DNA of 5,416 nucleotides from Vulcanimicrobiota bacterium. GTDB taxonomy: Bacteria > Vulcanimicrobiota > Vulcanimicrobiia > Vulcanimicrobiales > Vulcanimicrobiaceae. The stretch is from assembly GCA_019233165.1 (NCBI GenBank), contig JAFAMS010000089.1, forward strand, positions 1 through 5,416, read 5' to 3'. Of this stretch, positions 1 to 5,241 are shown piece by piece; positions within the stretch are counted from its first letter, which is position 1, and every line of letters starts with the position of its first letter. A program made the position numbers and the translations under genes. The notes below the pieces were generated by a model, which was not told where the DNA came from, searched no databases, and worked only from the letters and a program-made list of their open reading frames with translations.

Positions 1-418
1 AAACGAGCTGTACACCGCGCTGCAGACGCACATCGCCGAAGCGATGGAGTCCTCGATCGGCGTGATCGAATCCCTGCGCATTTACGAAGTGCAAAAATAT
101 CTCAGCCGCTCGCATCACATGTGGAGCGGCTATTGGGTGATGATCAATCCCGACAAATGGAATTCCCTCGGTCCCGCCTTTCAAGAGATCGTGCGGCGCA
201 ACATTAATGCCGCCGCCGAGTTGGAGCGCAACGACAACGACATCCAGGACCGGGCCGTGCAAGATCTCCTGCACCGTCAAGGTCTGGCGGTCAACTTCCC
301 CAAGCCCGAGACGTTCAAGGCAAAGCTCAACGCAAACGGCTACTACCAGCGCTGGCGCAACGAGTTCGGCGAGCAGCTCTGGACGCTCTTGGAGCGCTAC
401 ACCGGTCCATTGCACTAG
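1..418 (+). CDS. TRAP transporter solute-binding protein, DctP family (C-terminal part, 5' end outside window)
   Basis: This is the last 138 residues of a periplasmic solute-binding protein of a tripartite ATP-independent periplasmic (TRAP) transporter, DctP family (PF03480). Such proteins capture an organic acid or similar substrate and deliver it to the DctQ/DctM membrane subunits. The first whole codon is at base 2 and the stop is TAG at 416-418. Family features in order are the opening NELYTALQT, the strongly conserved LRIYEVQKYLS about 25-34 residues in, HHMWSGYWVMINPDKWNSL, and a helical tail ending in LWTLLERYTGPL. The stretch after YTALQT usually reads like (V/L)(D/E)GQENPL. Here it is IAEAMESSIGVI, so the substrate or specificity may differ from well-studied members. 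The membrane subunits are not in the window; they would have to lie upstream or elsewhere. The family call is firm, but the substrate cannot be told. Confidence 0.9.
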   Translation, partial: NELYTALQTHIAEAMESSIGVIESLRIYEVQKYLSRSHHMWSGYWVMINPDKWNSLGPAFQEIVRRNINAAAELERNDNDIQDRAVQDLLHRQGLAVNFPKPETFKAKLNANGYYQRWRNEFGEQLWTLLERYTGPLH

Positions 419-450
419 AACGCGGCGGCGACAGCAGATCAGGTGGTACT

Positions 451-735
451 ATGAGTCAAGAACGAAAAACCGTCGGCAGCAAGCGCATCGCGCTCGATGG
501 GGCCGAATACAAAGACGTGCACTTCGAGGGGTGCGAGCTCCTCGTCACCGGTGCGGGGCCGACGCGACTGATCAACTGCACGTTCGGAGAGAACGAGCTC
601 GGCTTCGACGGAGCCGCGGCGCGAACGATCGATACGCTCACCGGGATGTATGCGAGCGATCTCTTCAAGCCGTTCGTCGAAGCCGTGATCGACCGGATCA
701 AAGGCGGCCTCGGCGATCAAAAATGGCAGATGTGA
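451..735 (+). CDS. Small conserved hypothetical protein with a beta-helix-like core
   Basis: This is a 94-residue soluble protein with no signal peptide or membrane segment. AGGTGG at 441-446 lies four bases before the ATG, which supports this start. It begins 32 bases after the TRAP gene stop and so may be co-transcribed with it. Residues 13-57 alternate hydrophobic and polar positions with short turns (ALDGAEYKDVHFEGCELLVTG, then LINCTFGENELGFDG). This resembles one or two turns of a right-handed beta-helix, in the style of pentapeptide-repeat proteins. A helical tail follows (TIDTLTGMYASDLFKPFVEAVIDRIKGG). From memory, small unnamed bacterial proteins share the pattern F.NCTF...C.L...GGP..LINC.F.......GAA..T....MY. 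No catalytic motif is visible and the function is unknown. That the gene is real is well supported by its codon pattern, ribosome site and position; the fold is inferred. Confidence 0.8.
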   Translation: MSQERKTVGSKRIALDGAEYKDVHFEGCELLVTGAGPTRLINCTFGENELGFDGAAARTIDTLTGMYASDLFKPFVEAVIDRIKGGLGDQKWQM

Positions 736-736
736 G

Positions 737-958
737 CTAGTCTGCTTTAAGAAGCTTGCCCTGCTCGGCGAGGCTCGCCCTGATCTTCGCCGCTTCTTCC
801 CGCACGCGCCTTATGCCGAGCGCCGCGACGGCGAGGCCCAGGCGCGCGCGTTCCCCGACGTCCATCGGGTCGGGCACGAGCTCGAACTCGTTCCGGCGCG
901 CGATCGCTTCGGGGTCGTCCAGACGAGGGTGCTTGAAGATCTCACCCATTTCCGCCAT
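737..958 (-). CDS. Small hypothetical protein, 73 residues
   Basis: This is a short, charged, soluble protein that I do not recognise. The N-terminal half (MAEMGEIFKHPRLDDPEAIARRNEFELVPDP) is probably extended. The rest (residues 32-70) looks like one long amphipathic helix rich in Ala, Arg, Glu and Leu (VGERARLGLAVAALGIRRV, then REEAAKIRASLAEQGKLL). There is no signal peptide, membrane segment or cysteine. The start is uncertain: no good Shine-Dalgarno precedes the ATG at 956-958, while a second in-frame ATG at 947-949 has the weak purine run GGCGGAA before it and would give a 70-residue product. The gene lies 43 bases downstream of the LolA-like gene on the same strand, so it may be the last cistron of that operon. 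Its stop codon is one base from the stop of the opposing plus-strand gene. The long opposite-strand frame is Arg-rich and unlike a protein, which favours this strand. Confidence 0.6.
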   Translation of the reverse strand: MAEMGEIFKHPRLDDPEAIARRNEFELVPDPMDVGERARLGLAVAALGIRRVREEAAKIRASLAEQGKLLKAD

Positions 959-1001
959 TTTAGCGGGATTTGGGGAGCACGTCGAGCCCGGGAAGACGGG
1001 T

Positions 1002-1604
1002 TCAGAGGTTGACCGGAGCGCCGAGCTGATAGTTCGAGAAGCTCAAGACGCCGTCGACGTTGTAGGACGGAAATCGCGCCGCGATTGCGACCGAGGAGAG
1101 GAGCTGGTAGCGCCCGCTCGAGGAGTAGGCGGGCGTGAAGCTCAGCGCCTCGCCGTTCGTATACGCCCATGCGATGCGCTCGAGCAGCTGGGTTTGGTCG
1201 TCGATTTGGAGCGTCAGCGTCTTGACGCGAGCGCCCGATTTGACCGGAACGAAAACGAAGCTCGACGACGTCCCGTTGTCCGTGAAGCTCGACTGCACGT
1301 AGTCGCGCGCCAGTTCGTCGCTCGTCAGCTCAGAGTCCGTCAGCGAGGCAAAGCGCTTCAGCGGCGGCGGGACGTTCTGGAAGACGATCTTCCGCTGCGG
1401 CTTACGATACGATGCGGTACCGCGCAACGTCTCGTGGACCGGTGGGAAGCCGTGAACCTGCGCGCTGAGCGTTACGCTCGCCGTGTACGTCATCAGGTCG
1501 GGGTTCGGATCGAGAGCGTGTTGCAAGAGAGCTTGCGTCTGCGGCGCGGGCGACGCGCCGAGGAGCGCGAACGCCCACACCGCGAGCAGCGCCCCGGCTC
1601 TCAT
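1002..1604 (-). CDS. Secreted LolA-like protein, paralogue 1
   Basis: This is a 200-residue exported protein. Residues 1-20 form a signal peptide (MRAGALLAVWAFALLGASPA), with cleavage probably near residues 17-20; there is no lipobox cysteine. The mature part is almost all alternating beta-strand pattern, with a start typical of LolA/LolB-fold proteins: a short helix (QALLQHALDPNPDL), then TYTASVTLSAQVHG and GTASYRKPQRKIVFQNVPPPL. LolA-fold proteins bind lipid or lipoprotein acyl chains in the periplasm, but a specific cargo cannot be claimed here. It aligns by eye with the protein at 4597-5241: TY/SY near residue 40, Y.KP....(V/L) near 66-75, (A/R)WAY.(N/D)G at 145-151, and (F/M)P.Y..D......YxL near 178-193. 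The ATG shares bases with the TGA of the preceding DUF1269 gene (ATGA), and no clear ribosome site precedes it, so it is probably translated by coupling. Exported, LolA-like: fairly sure; role: unknown. Confidence 0.75.
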   Translation of the reverse strand: MRAGALLAVWAFALLGASPAPQTQALLQHALDPNPDLMTYTASVTLSAQVHGFPPVHETLRGTASYRKPQRKIVFQNVPPPLKRFASLTDSELTSDELARDYVQSSFTDNGTSSSFVFVPVKSGARVKTLTLQIDDQTQLLERIAWAYTNGEALSFTPAYSSSGRYQLLSSVAIAARFPSYNVDGVLSFSNYQLGAPVNL

Positions 1605-2119
1605 GCGGACGGGTCGGCGAAATACCCCTGCTGCGGGACGTCCGGCTCAAAATCGAAAAACGCGTGACGTAGCTCGCCTTTCCCGCGGCGATGCAGGTCG
1701 CCGCCGAGCGCGCGCATCGTCGGGTCGAGGAGCGAGGTTTGATCCTCGGAGACCTCGGCGACGACCGCGGCCTGCCCCGGTCGCAGCGCGGCTTCAACCT
1801 CGTCGGCGGCCTCCGAATGCTCGCCGCCCTTGATGCCATCCCCACCGAGACCGGCGACGGCGCCGGCGTACGCGCCGGCAGCCGCGCCCGCCGGGCCTGC
1901 GAGCATCCCCAGGAGACCGCCGAGCGCGGCGCCGAGCGCGGTGCGCAATCCCGGCGCGGTGCGCTTCATCGCCACCGTCGCTTTGCCGGTGGTGGGACGA
2001 TGGATCACGGCGGCTCCGTGGACCGTGATATCGCCGGTCCGGTTCAGTTTCCAAAGCGCATCGAGACCGTCGAATGCCTTCTCGTCGGAGTTGAAGATGA
2101 TCGCGACGTAACTATCCAT
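1601..2119 (-). CDS. DUF1269 glycine-zipper membrane protein, paralogue A
   Basis: This 172-residue protein is of the DUF1269 family (PF06897), whose biochemical role is not established. Residues 1-40 (MDSYVAIIFNSDEKAFDGLD, ALWKLNRTGDITVHGAAVIH) form a ferredoxin-like alpha/beta half. Residues 57-92 are a Gly/Ala-rich glycine-zipper segment (GLRTALGAALGGLLGMLAGP, then AGAAAGAYAGAVAG) able to enter a membrane. Residues 113-150 return to the second soluble half (RPGQAAVVAEVSED, then MRALGGDLHRR). The tail ends QQGYFADPSA. Paralogue B at 3554-4114 shares about 26 of its first 40 residues by my count, including the identical run GDITVHGAAVI. The gene starts nine bases after the M48 protease stop; an AAGG at 2127-2130, overlapping that stop, lies seven bases before the ATG. 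Its own stop overlaps the next start (ATGA). Family assignment is firm; function is unknown, though co-location with HdeD and a protease hints at envelope stress. Confidence 0.88.
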   Translation of the reverse strand: MDSYVAIIFNSDEKAFDGLDALWKLNRTGDITVHGAAVIHRPTTGKATVAMKRTAPGLRTALGAALGGLLGMLAGPAGAAAGAYAGAVAGLGGDGIKGGEHSEAADEVEAALRPGQAAVVAEVSEDQTSLLDPTMRALGGDLHRRGKGELRHAFFDFEPDVPQQGYFADPSA

Positions 2120-2128
2120 GGTCCTGCC

Positions 2129-2947
2129 TTATCTCAGAAAGACTTCGTCTTCGCTCTTGGGGAGGACGAGCGGCGTCGCCGTCTTGGGATCCGAACTGAA
2201 CTCTCCGAAGAGCGCCGGGTTGGCGCGGAAATGCGCTTCGAGCGCCTCGATGCGATGCGCGTCGTTCGGATGATCGGAGAGCATCTCGGGCGGCGTCTTG
2301 AGGTTTGCGTTCGAGAAGTCCTGGAACAGCCAGACGAGGCCCCATGGATTGAGACCGGCTTTCGCGCAGTTGTCGGCGCCGGTCAGATCGGCTTTTTCTT
2401 CGGCATCGCGCGAATAACTCAGCGATTGCAGGCGGCCGATCGTCGTCACCGCAAGTGCGGTTCCGATCGATGGGCCGAGCAGAATCGTGGCAGCGACGGC
2501 ACGGTCCACGATTGCTTGATTGCGTTTCATCAGGTCGAGCGAGTCGTGATGAAGCAAGTGTGACGTTTCGTGACAGAGCGTCCCGGTGAGCTCTTCTTTG
2601 TTCTTGACGAAATAGAAGAGCGAGTCGACGACGTAGATGTTCCCGCCGGGAGCGGCAAATGCGTTGGGCTGCTTCTCGTGCACGATGTAGAAGTGGATTT
2701 TCGAAGGATACATCGGCTGTACGACTTTTGTGATCTGGTCGGCGAGCGGATTGAGGACGTCGTAGAGCGGAGACGACTTGACGATCTCGCCCTGCCCTTT
2801 GAGCTGCTCGAAGAGCTGCGCGCCCATTTGCGCCTCGTCGGATGCGTCGTCGGCGCTCGCCGGCCCCCCCGCCGTGGTGAGGGCCGCAGCCGTCACCACG
2901 ATGAGGAAACACTGGACCAGCGCAACGAACCACTTTTTCGCGTTCAT
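2129..2947 (-). CDS. Exported M48 family zinc metalloprotease
   Basis: This 272-residue protein is a peptidase of family M48 (PF01435). Residues 1-32 form a signal peptide with a basic start (MNAKK), a hydrophobic core (LVQCFLIVVTAAAL) and a probable cut after ASA at 30-32, so the mature enzyme acts outside the cytoplasm. The fold motifs are all present: NAFAAPGGNIYVVDSL at 95-110; the zinc site HETSH at 126-130, with E127 as catalytic base; SRDAEEKAD at 179-187, supplying E183 as the likely third zinc ligand; and the later SDHPNDAHRI at 224-233. No transmembrane helices or TPR repeats follow, so it resembles the short secreted BepA/LoiP-type catalytic domain without BepA's TPR half. In enterobacteria such enzymes clear misassembled outer-membrane proteins. 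AAGGG at 2955-2959 sits seven bases before the ATG, and the gap to the HdeD gene is 14 bases. It is predicted active; the substrate is unknown. Confidence 0.93.
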   Translation of the reverse strand: MNAKKWFVALVQCFLIVVTAAALTTAGGPASADDASDEAQMGAQLFEQLKGQGEIVKSSPLYDVLNPLADQITKVVQPMYPSKIHFYIVHEKQPNAFAAPGGNIYVVDSLFYFVKNKEELTGTLCHETSHLLHHDSLDLMKRNQAIVDRAVAATILLGPSIGTALAVTTIGRLQSLSYSRDAEEKADLTGADNCAKAGLNPWGLVWLFQDFSNANLKTPPEMLSDHPNDAHRIEALEAHFRANPALFGEFSSDPKTATPLVLPKSEDEVFLR

Positions 2948-2961
2948 TGCGATGCCCTTAC

Positions 2962-3540
2962 CTAGGTGGCCGGGCTGACGCGTCCGCCCTTTGCCAGCTC
3001 GTTACCGGCGGACTTCAGCCGGAACGCGAGAGCGAAGAGCGAGCCTGCGGCGAGCGCGGCGTAGATGCCGACCGCGTACACGAGGGCGACGATCCCGATG
3101 TCGGGACGCATCGCGATGTAAACGCCGAGCGCAACCGTGAGGATTCCGAAGAAGATCCACCAGCCTTCGTTGCTGATGATCTGACGGAATTCGATCCCGG
3201 CGGCGACCTCGAGGAGGCCGGTCGAGATCGCGTAGATCGCGACCATGTATGCGAGGGCGAGCGGGCCGAGGCCCGGCTGCGAGATCATCATGATCCCCAG
3301 CGCGACGCTCGCGAGCCCGACGAGGATCAAGAGCCACCACTGGCCGACGCCGGTGAACGAGACCCCGCCATAGATCGCCATGATCCCGCTAAGGATGAAG
3401 TACGCGGCCACGAGGTAGACGAGCCCGCTTTGCATTGCGCTCGGCTCGGCGAACGCGAAGATCGCCAGCGCGAGCGCGAAGAATCCGCGAAGCAAGAACG
3501 TCCACCACTTGTCGGTGAGAGCTTGTGCGATTTCAGTCAT
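2962..3540 (-). CDS. HdeD family membrane protein (DUF308)
   Basis: This is a 192-residue inner-membrane protein of the HdeD/DUF308 family (PF03729), named for E. coli HdeD of the acid-resistance island; its molecular activity is not known. Six hydrophobic helices are visible at about 13-32, 40-60, 67-87, 93-115, 126-145 and 149-173. They form three helix pairs, and the first helix of each begins with tryptophans followed by a similar pattern: KWWTFLLRGFFALALAIFAF, QWWLLILVGLASVALGIMMI, and GWWIFFGILTVALGVYIAM. This is the usual DUF308 repeat. The frame is open to 3630, but that extension would overlap the DUF1269 gene and is Thr-rich. AAGGA at 3546-3550 is five bases before the ATG at 3538-3540, which I choose. 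The adjacent ATG at 3541-3543 would add one Met. The length and N-terminus match family practice. It sits directly between a DUF1269 gene and the M48 protease. Confidence 0.92.
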   Translation of the reverse strand: MTEIAQALTDKWWTFLLRGFFALALAIFAFAEPSAMQSGLVYLVAAYFILSGIMAIYGGVSFTGVGQWWLLILVGLASVALGIMMISQPGLGPLALAYMVAIYAISTGLLEVAAGIEFRQIISNEGWWIFFGILTVALGVYIAMRPDIGIVALVYAVGIYAALAAGSLFALAFRLKSAGNELAKGGRVSPAT

Positions 3541-3545
3541 CATCT

Positions 3546-3551
3546 TCCTTA
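3546..3551 (-). promoter_or_regulatory. Shine-Dalgarno site that decides the HdeD start
   Basis: On the minus strand this reads TAAGGA. It lies just after the TGA (3554-3556) of the preceding DUF1269 gene. Spacing is five bases to the ATG at 3538-3540 and only two to the ATG at 3541-3543, favouring the former. It also argues against the longer frame that begins at 3630. Confidence 0.75.
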
Positions 3552-3553
3552 CC

Positions 3554-4114
3554 TCAGTTGTAGTAGTGAGGGTCGTAGTCGTAGGGATAGAGGTAGTAGC
3601 CGTATTCCGGTCCCCAAACCGAGTCGTCACGGACGTCGCCCTTGGGCCGGCGATAGATGGTCCCGCCGAGGCGCTTCATCGCCGTGTCGAGCGGGGTCGT
3701 CCAGTCTTCCGAGACCTCGGCGAGGACCGCCGACTGACCCGGTCGCATCTCGAGGCCCGACTCGAACGCCGCCTCTTCGTGCTCGCCGGCTTTCACGGCG
3801 TCTGCCGTTCCGCCGAGCATGGCGCCCGAAGCAGCGCCGATTCCGGCCGCGGAGCCGACTTTCGCGCCGGCGGTCGCGCCGACGGGACCCGCGACGAGCG
3901 CGCCGACGATCGCACCGATACCGATGCCGATGGCCGTGCGCAGACCCGGGTCGTCTTGCTTCGTCGAGACGTCGATGTGCCCGAGCGAGTCGCGGCGGAT
4001 TACCGCGGCGCCGTGCACGGTGATGTCGCCCTGCGCGTCGAGATTCCACAACGCGTGGAGTCCGTCCGACGCTTGGGCTTCGGTGTTGAAAACGACTGCA
4101 ACGTAGTTGTCCAT
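3554..4114 (-). CDS. DUF1269 glycine-zipper membrane protein, paralogue B, Tyr-rich tail
   Basis: This 186-residue protein is of the DUF1269 family (PF06897), with the same layout as paralogue A. The first soluble half is at 1-40 (MDNYVAVVFN, then GDITVHGAAVI). A Gly/Ala zipper at 57-104 (GLRTAIGIGIGAIVGALVAG, then PVGATAGAKVGSAAGIGAAS) is roughly ten residues longer than in A. The second soluble half is around 122-156 (MRPGQSAVLAEVSED, then MKRLGGTIYRR). It differs most at the C-terminus: residues 169-186 (PEYGYYLYPYDYDPHYYN) contain nine tyrosines and no basic residue except one His, whereas A ends in QQGYFADPSA. The ribosome site AGGAG (4124-4128) overlaps the TAG of the coiled-coil gene and stands nine bases before the ATG. 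The HdeD gene follows after 13 bases. Family call is firm and function unknown; the tyrosine tail may be a binding or surface-exposed segment, which is inference. Confidence 0.9.
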   Translation of the reverse strand: MDNYVAVVFNTEAQASDGLHALWNLDAQGDITVHGAAVIRRDSLGHIDVSTKQDDPGLRTAIGIGIGAIVGALVAGPVGATAGAKVGSAAGIGAASGAMLGGTADAVKAGEHEEAAFESGLEMRPGQSAVLAEVSEDWTTPLDTAMKRLGGTIYRRPKGDVRDDSVWGPEYGYYLYPYDYDPHYYN

Positions 4115-4126
4115 TGTTGTAATCTC

Positions 4127-4498
4127 CTAGTTCTTGGACGCCGACGAGCGTGCAGCGGCAAGGGCGTGGCTGAGATCGAGCAGACCGACGCGCGCGCGTG
4201 CGAGCATCGCACGAGTCGATGCCTGGAGCTGCTCTTCGGATTCCTTAGCGGCGTCTTTGGCCTGCGCGGCGGCTTCTTCGAAGCGCGACGAGGCTTCTTG
4301 CAGACGCTGCTTGGCGTCGGCCCGTTGCTTGTCGGCGATCGTCTTGATCGCTGACGCCAGTGCCTTCGCCTGAACCGCCGCGTTTTGGAGATCGACGCGC
4401 AGCTCGGCTTGTTTCTTGCTAGCGCCGGCTCCGATCCGCTGCTCGAGGGTTTGGGCGTCCGCCCGTACCTTGTCGAGATCTGTCTTGACGGTGCTCAT
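4127..4498 (-). CDS. Small soluble coiled-coil hypothetical protein
   Basis: This is a 123-residue, almost wholly helical protein rich in Ala, Lys, Glu, Gln and Arg, with no signal peptide, cysteine, proline or aromatic core. Residues 1-23 (MSTVKTDLDKVRADAQTLEQ) begin a heptad-like pattern that continues to about residue 95 (AIKTIADKQRADAKQRLQEA, then SRFEEAAAQAKDAAKESEEQ). A more hydrophobic C-terminal helix (AMLARARVGLLDLSHALAAA) follows. The pattern resembles LEA-like, apolipoprotein-like or phasin-like amphipathic proteins, but no family motif is clear to me. The ribosome site AAGGAG at 4509-4514 is strong and about ten bases from the ATG. It is the first gene of the tight minus-strand cluster, following a 98-base spacer, and the next gene begins 12 bases after its stop. 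It could be a stress-protective, scaffold or membrane-surface-binding protein; I do not assign one. Confidence 0.78.
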   Translation of the reverse strand: MSTVKTDLDKVRADAQTLEQRIGAGASKKQAELRVDLQNAAVQAKALASAIKTIADKQRADAKQRLQEASSRFEEAAAQAKDAAKESEEQLQASTRAMLARARVGLLDLSHALAAARSSASKN

Positions 4499-4528
4499 GC
4501 AGAGTGTTCTCCTTCCGCAATTGGCTGC

Positions 4529-4549
4529 TGCGAGCGTATCGTGCTCGCA
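4529..4549 (-). repeat. Perfect 7-base inverted repeat (hairpin)
   Basis: The arms TGCGAGC (4529-4535) and GCTCGCA (4543-4549) are perfect reverse complements around a 7-base loop. In the transcript the hairpin would lie about 30 bases upstream of the coiled-coil start and 14 bases before its ribosome site. The absence of a following U-run speaks against an intrinsic terminator. It could be an mRNA stabiliser, an operator half-site pair, or chance in GC-rich DNA. Confidence 0.55.
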
Positions 4550-4550
4550 C

Positions 4551-4562
4551 GTAGCCGGCTAC
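4551..4562. repeat. 12-base perfect palindrome GTAGCCGGCTAC
   Basis: This is a complete palindrome with no central gap, one base from the neighbouring hairpin. With no loop it is a poor RNA hairpin and fits a dimeric protein binding site better, if it has a function. No regulator in the window is an obvious partner. Confidence 0.45.
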
Positions 4563-4596
4563 CGTCGTGGTTGTCATAGGAGCCGCAGTACCAGGC

Positions 4597-5241
4597 TCAC
4601 GTTTTTCGGAAGACGTCGTCTGGGACTGCGACATTGAGCGCATAGTCGCCGTAGGTGGCCGTCGCGTCGAGCGCATATTTCGGCATCGTTACGACAATCG
4701 TCTCAGTCTGCGGGAGCGCGGCGCCGGAGAGCCGGCGGTTTTGCATCTTCAGGTCGATCGAGCTGCCGTCGCGATAGGCCCAGCGGATCGCCAGCGGTTC
4801 ATAGTCGACTTGCGCGACGGTGATTTGAACGCTCTGCACTCCGGGGTCTGCGACCTTCGGAACGGCCCCAAGGACATACGTCGATCCCTCGGATCCCGGG
4901 CCGACGGAGGTGACCTTGTATTGGCCGGGCCACGTCTGCGCCGTCATGTCGAGCCGGTACGAGCCTTTGAAGAATCCGCCGATCGGTCCGGGGACCTTCG
5001 TGAGGACGAGGGCCGTCTGGCCCGGCGCCTTGTAGTAAATGATCCCTTCGACCGGCGCCCGGACCCCGATCGGGCGGCGCATGTGCACGGCGAAATGCAC
5101 GGGGACGGAGTACGAGGTGAGGTTCTCGGCGGCGGCAGCGCGCGCAAACATGTCGTCGCCGCTCAGGTCCTGCGCGTCTGCGCGCACCGTCGATACGAGC
5201 GTCGCGGCTGCGAAGGACGCTGCGAAGTTCTTCCGATTCAT
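4597..5241 (-). CDS. Secreted LolA-like protein, paralogue 2
   Basis: This is a 214-residue exported protein. Residues 1-23 form a signal peptide (MNRKNFAASFAAATLVSTVR, then ADA), with a likely cut before Q24 and no lipobox. The mature region starts with a helix (DDMFARAAAAENL) and continues as alternating beta strands: LTSYSVPVHFAVHM, EGIIYYKAPGQTALVLTKVP, then RLDMTAQTWPGQYKVTSVGP. Near the end come IRWAYRDGSSIDLKM at 152-166 and MPKYALDATATYGDYALNVA at 186-205. The pattern resembles LolA-type lipid/lipoprotein-binding folds, and the same landmarks appear in the protein at 1002-1604, so the two are probably ancient paralogues with low identity. Its ATG overlaps the TGA of the AI-2E permease gene, and AGGGAG at 5250-5255, inside the permease's last codons, is eight bases from the start. 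It is thus co-translated with the permease. A 98-base spacer separates it from the operon that follows. Confidence 0.78.
   Translation of the reverse strand: MNRKNFAASFAAATLVSTVRADAQDLSGDDMFARAAAAENLTSYSVPVHFAVHMRRPIGVRAPVEGIIYYKAPGQTALVLTKVPGPIGGFFKGSYRLDMTAQTWPGQYKVTSVGPGSEGSTYVLGAVPKVADPGVQSVQITVAQVDYEPLAIRWAYRDGSSIDLKMQNRRLSGAALPQTETIVVTMPKYALDATATYGDYALNVAVPDDVFRKT

Larger units (their letters stand above)
1002..4498 (-). other. Probable six-gene operon: coiled-coil, DUF1269 B, HdeD, M48, DUF1269 A, LolA-like 1
   Basis: Six same-strand genes are separated by 12, 13, 14, 9 and -4 bases. Ribosome sites of both DUF1269 genes lie on the preceding stop codons, and the last pair shares ATGA. 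This spacing suggests one transcript with coupled translation. The 73-residue gene at 737-958, 43 bases downstream, may belong too. Any promoter is most likely in 4499-4596 or upstream of the AI-2E gene. I see no convincing sigma-70 pair in the spacer. Confidence 0.75.
4499..4596 (-). promoter_or_regulatory. 98-base spacer between LolA-like 2 and the operon; possible regulatory region
   Basis: This is the longest untranslated stretch in the window. It holds a perfect 7-base inverted repeat and a 12-base palindrome (listed separately) plus the ribosome site of the coiled-coil gene. On the minus strand ATGACA could act as a weak -35, but no matching -10 at normal spacing is convincing. No run of T follows either inverted repeat, so an intrinsic terminator is not supported. 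It may be a promoter/operator region, a processing site, or simply a spacer in a longer operon starting upstream. Confidence 0.4.

Noticed and set aside
207..740. Plus-strand frame of 177 codons overlapping the TRAP end and the 94-residue gene
   Set aside because: The product is Arg/Ser/Thr-rich and out of frame with the well-conserved DctP sequence; it is a frame-shift shadow.
756..1667. Plus-strand open frame of 303 codons
   Set aside because: Its product is Arg-rich without a fold pattern and runs opposite the LolA-like gene with its signal peptide and coupled start.
1691..2563. Plus-strand open frame of 290 codons
   Set aside because: It lies opposite the DUF1269 A and M48 genes; the HETSH and SRDAEEKAD motifs on the minus strand show which frame is coding.
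3541..3630. Longer N-terminus for the HdeD protein
   Set aside because: It would overlap the DUF1269 B coding end and adds a Thr-rich stretch not typical of the family; the ribosome site sits right before the internal ATG.
2947..4023. Plus-strand open frame of 358 codons
   Set aside because: It lies opposite the HdeD and DUF1269 B genes, has an Arg/Asp/Glu- then Arg/Pro/Ser-rich low-complexity product, and shows no domain. The minus-strand genes have clear family motifs, so this is a GC-driven antisense shadow.
3509..4354. Plus-strand open frame of 281 codons
   Set aside because: It is antisense to DUF1269 B and the coiled-coil gene, with a biased product and no recognisable motif.
4529..4562. 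Rho-independent terminator after the LolA-like 2 gene
   Set aside because: Inverted repeats are present but no U-run follows either on the minus-strand transcript.
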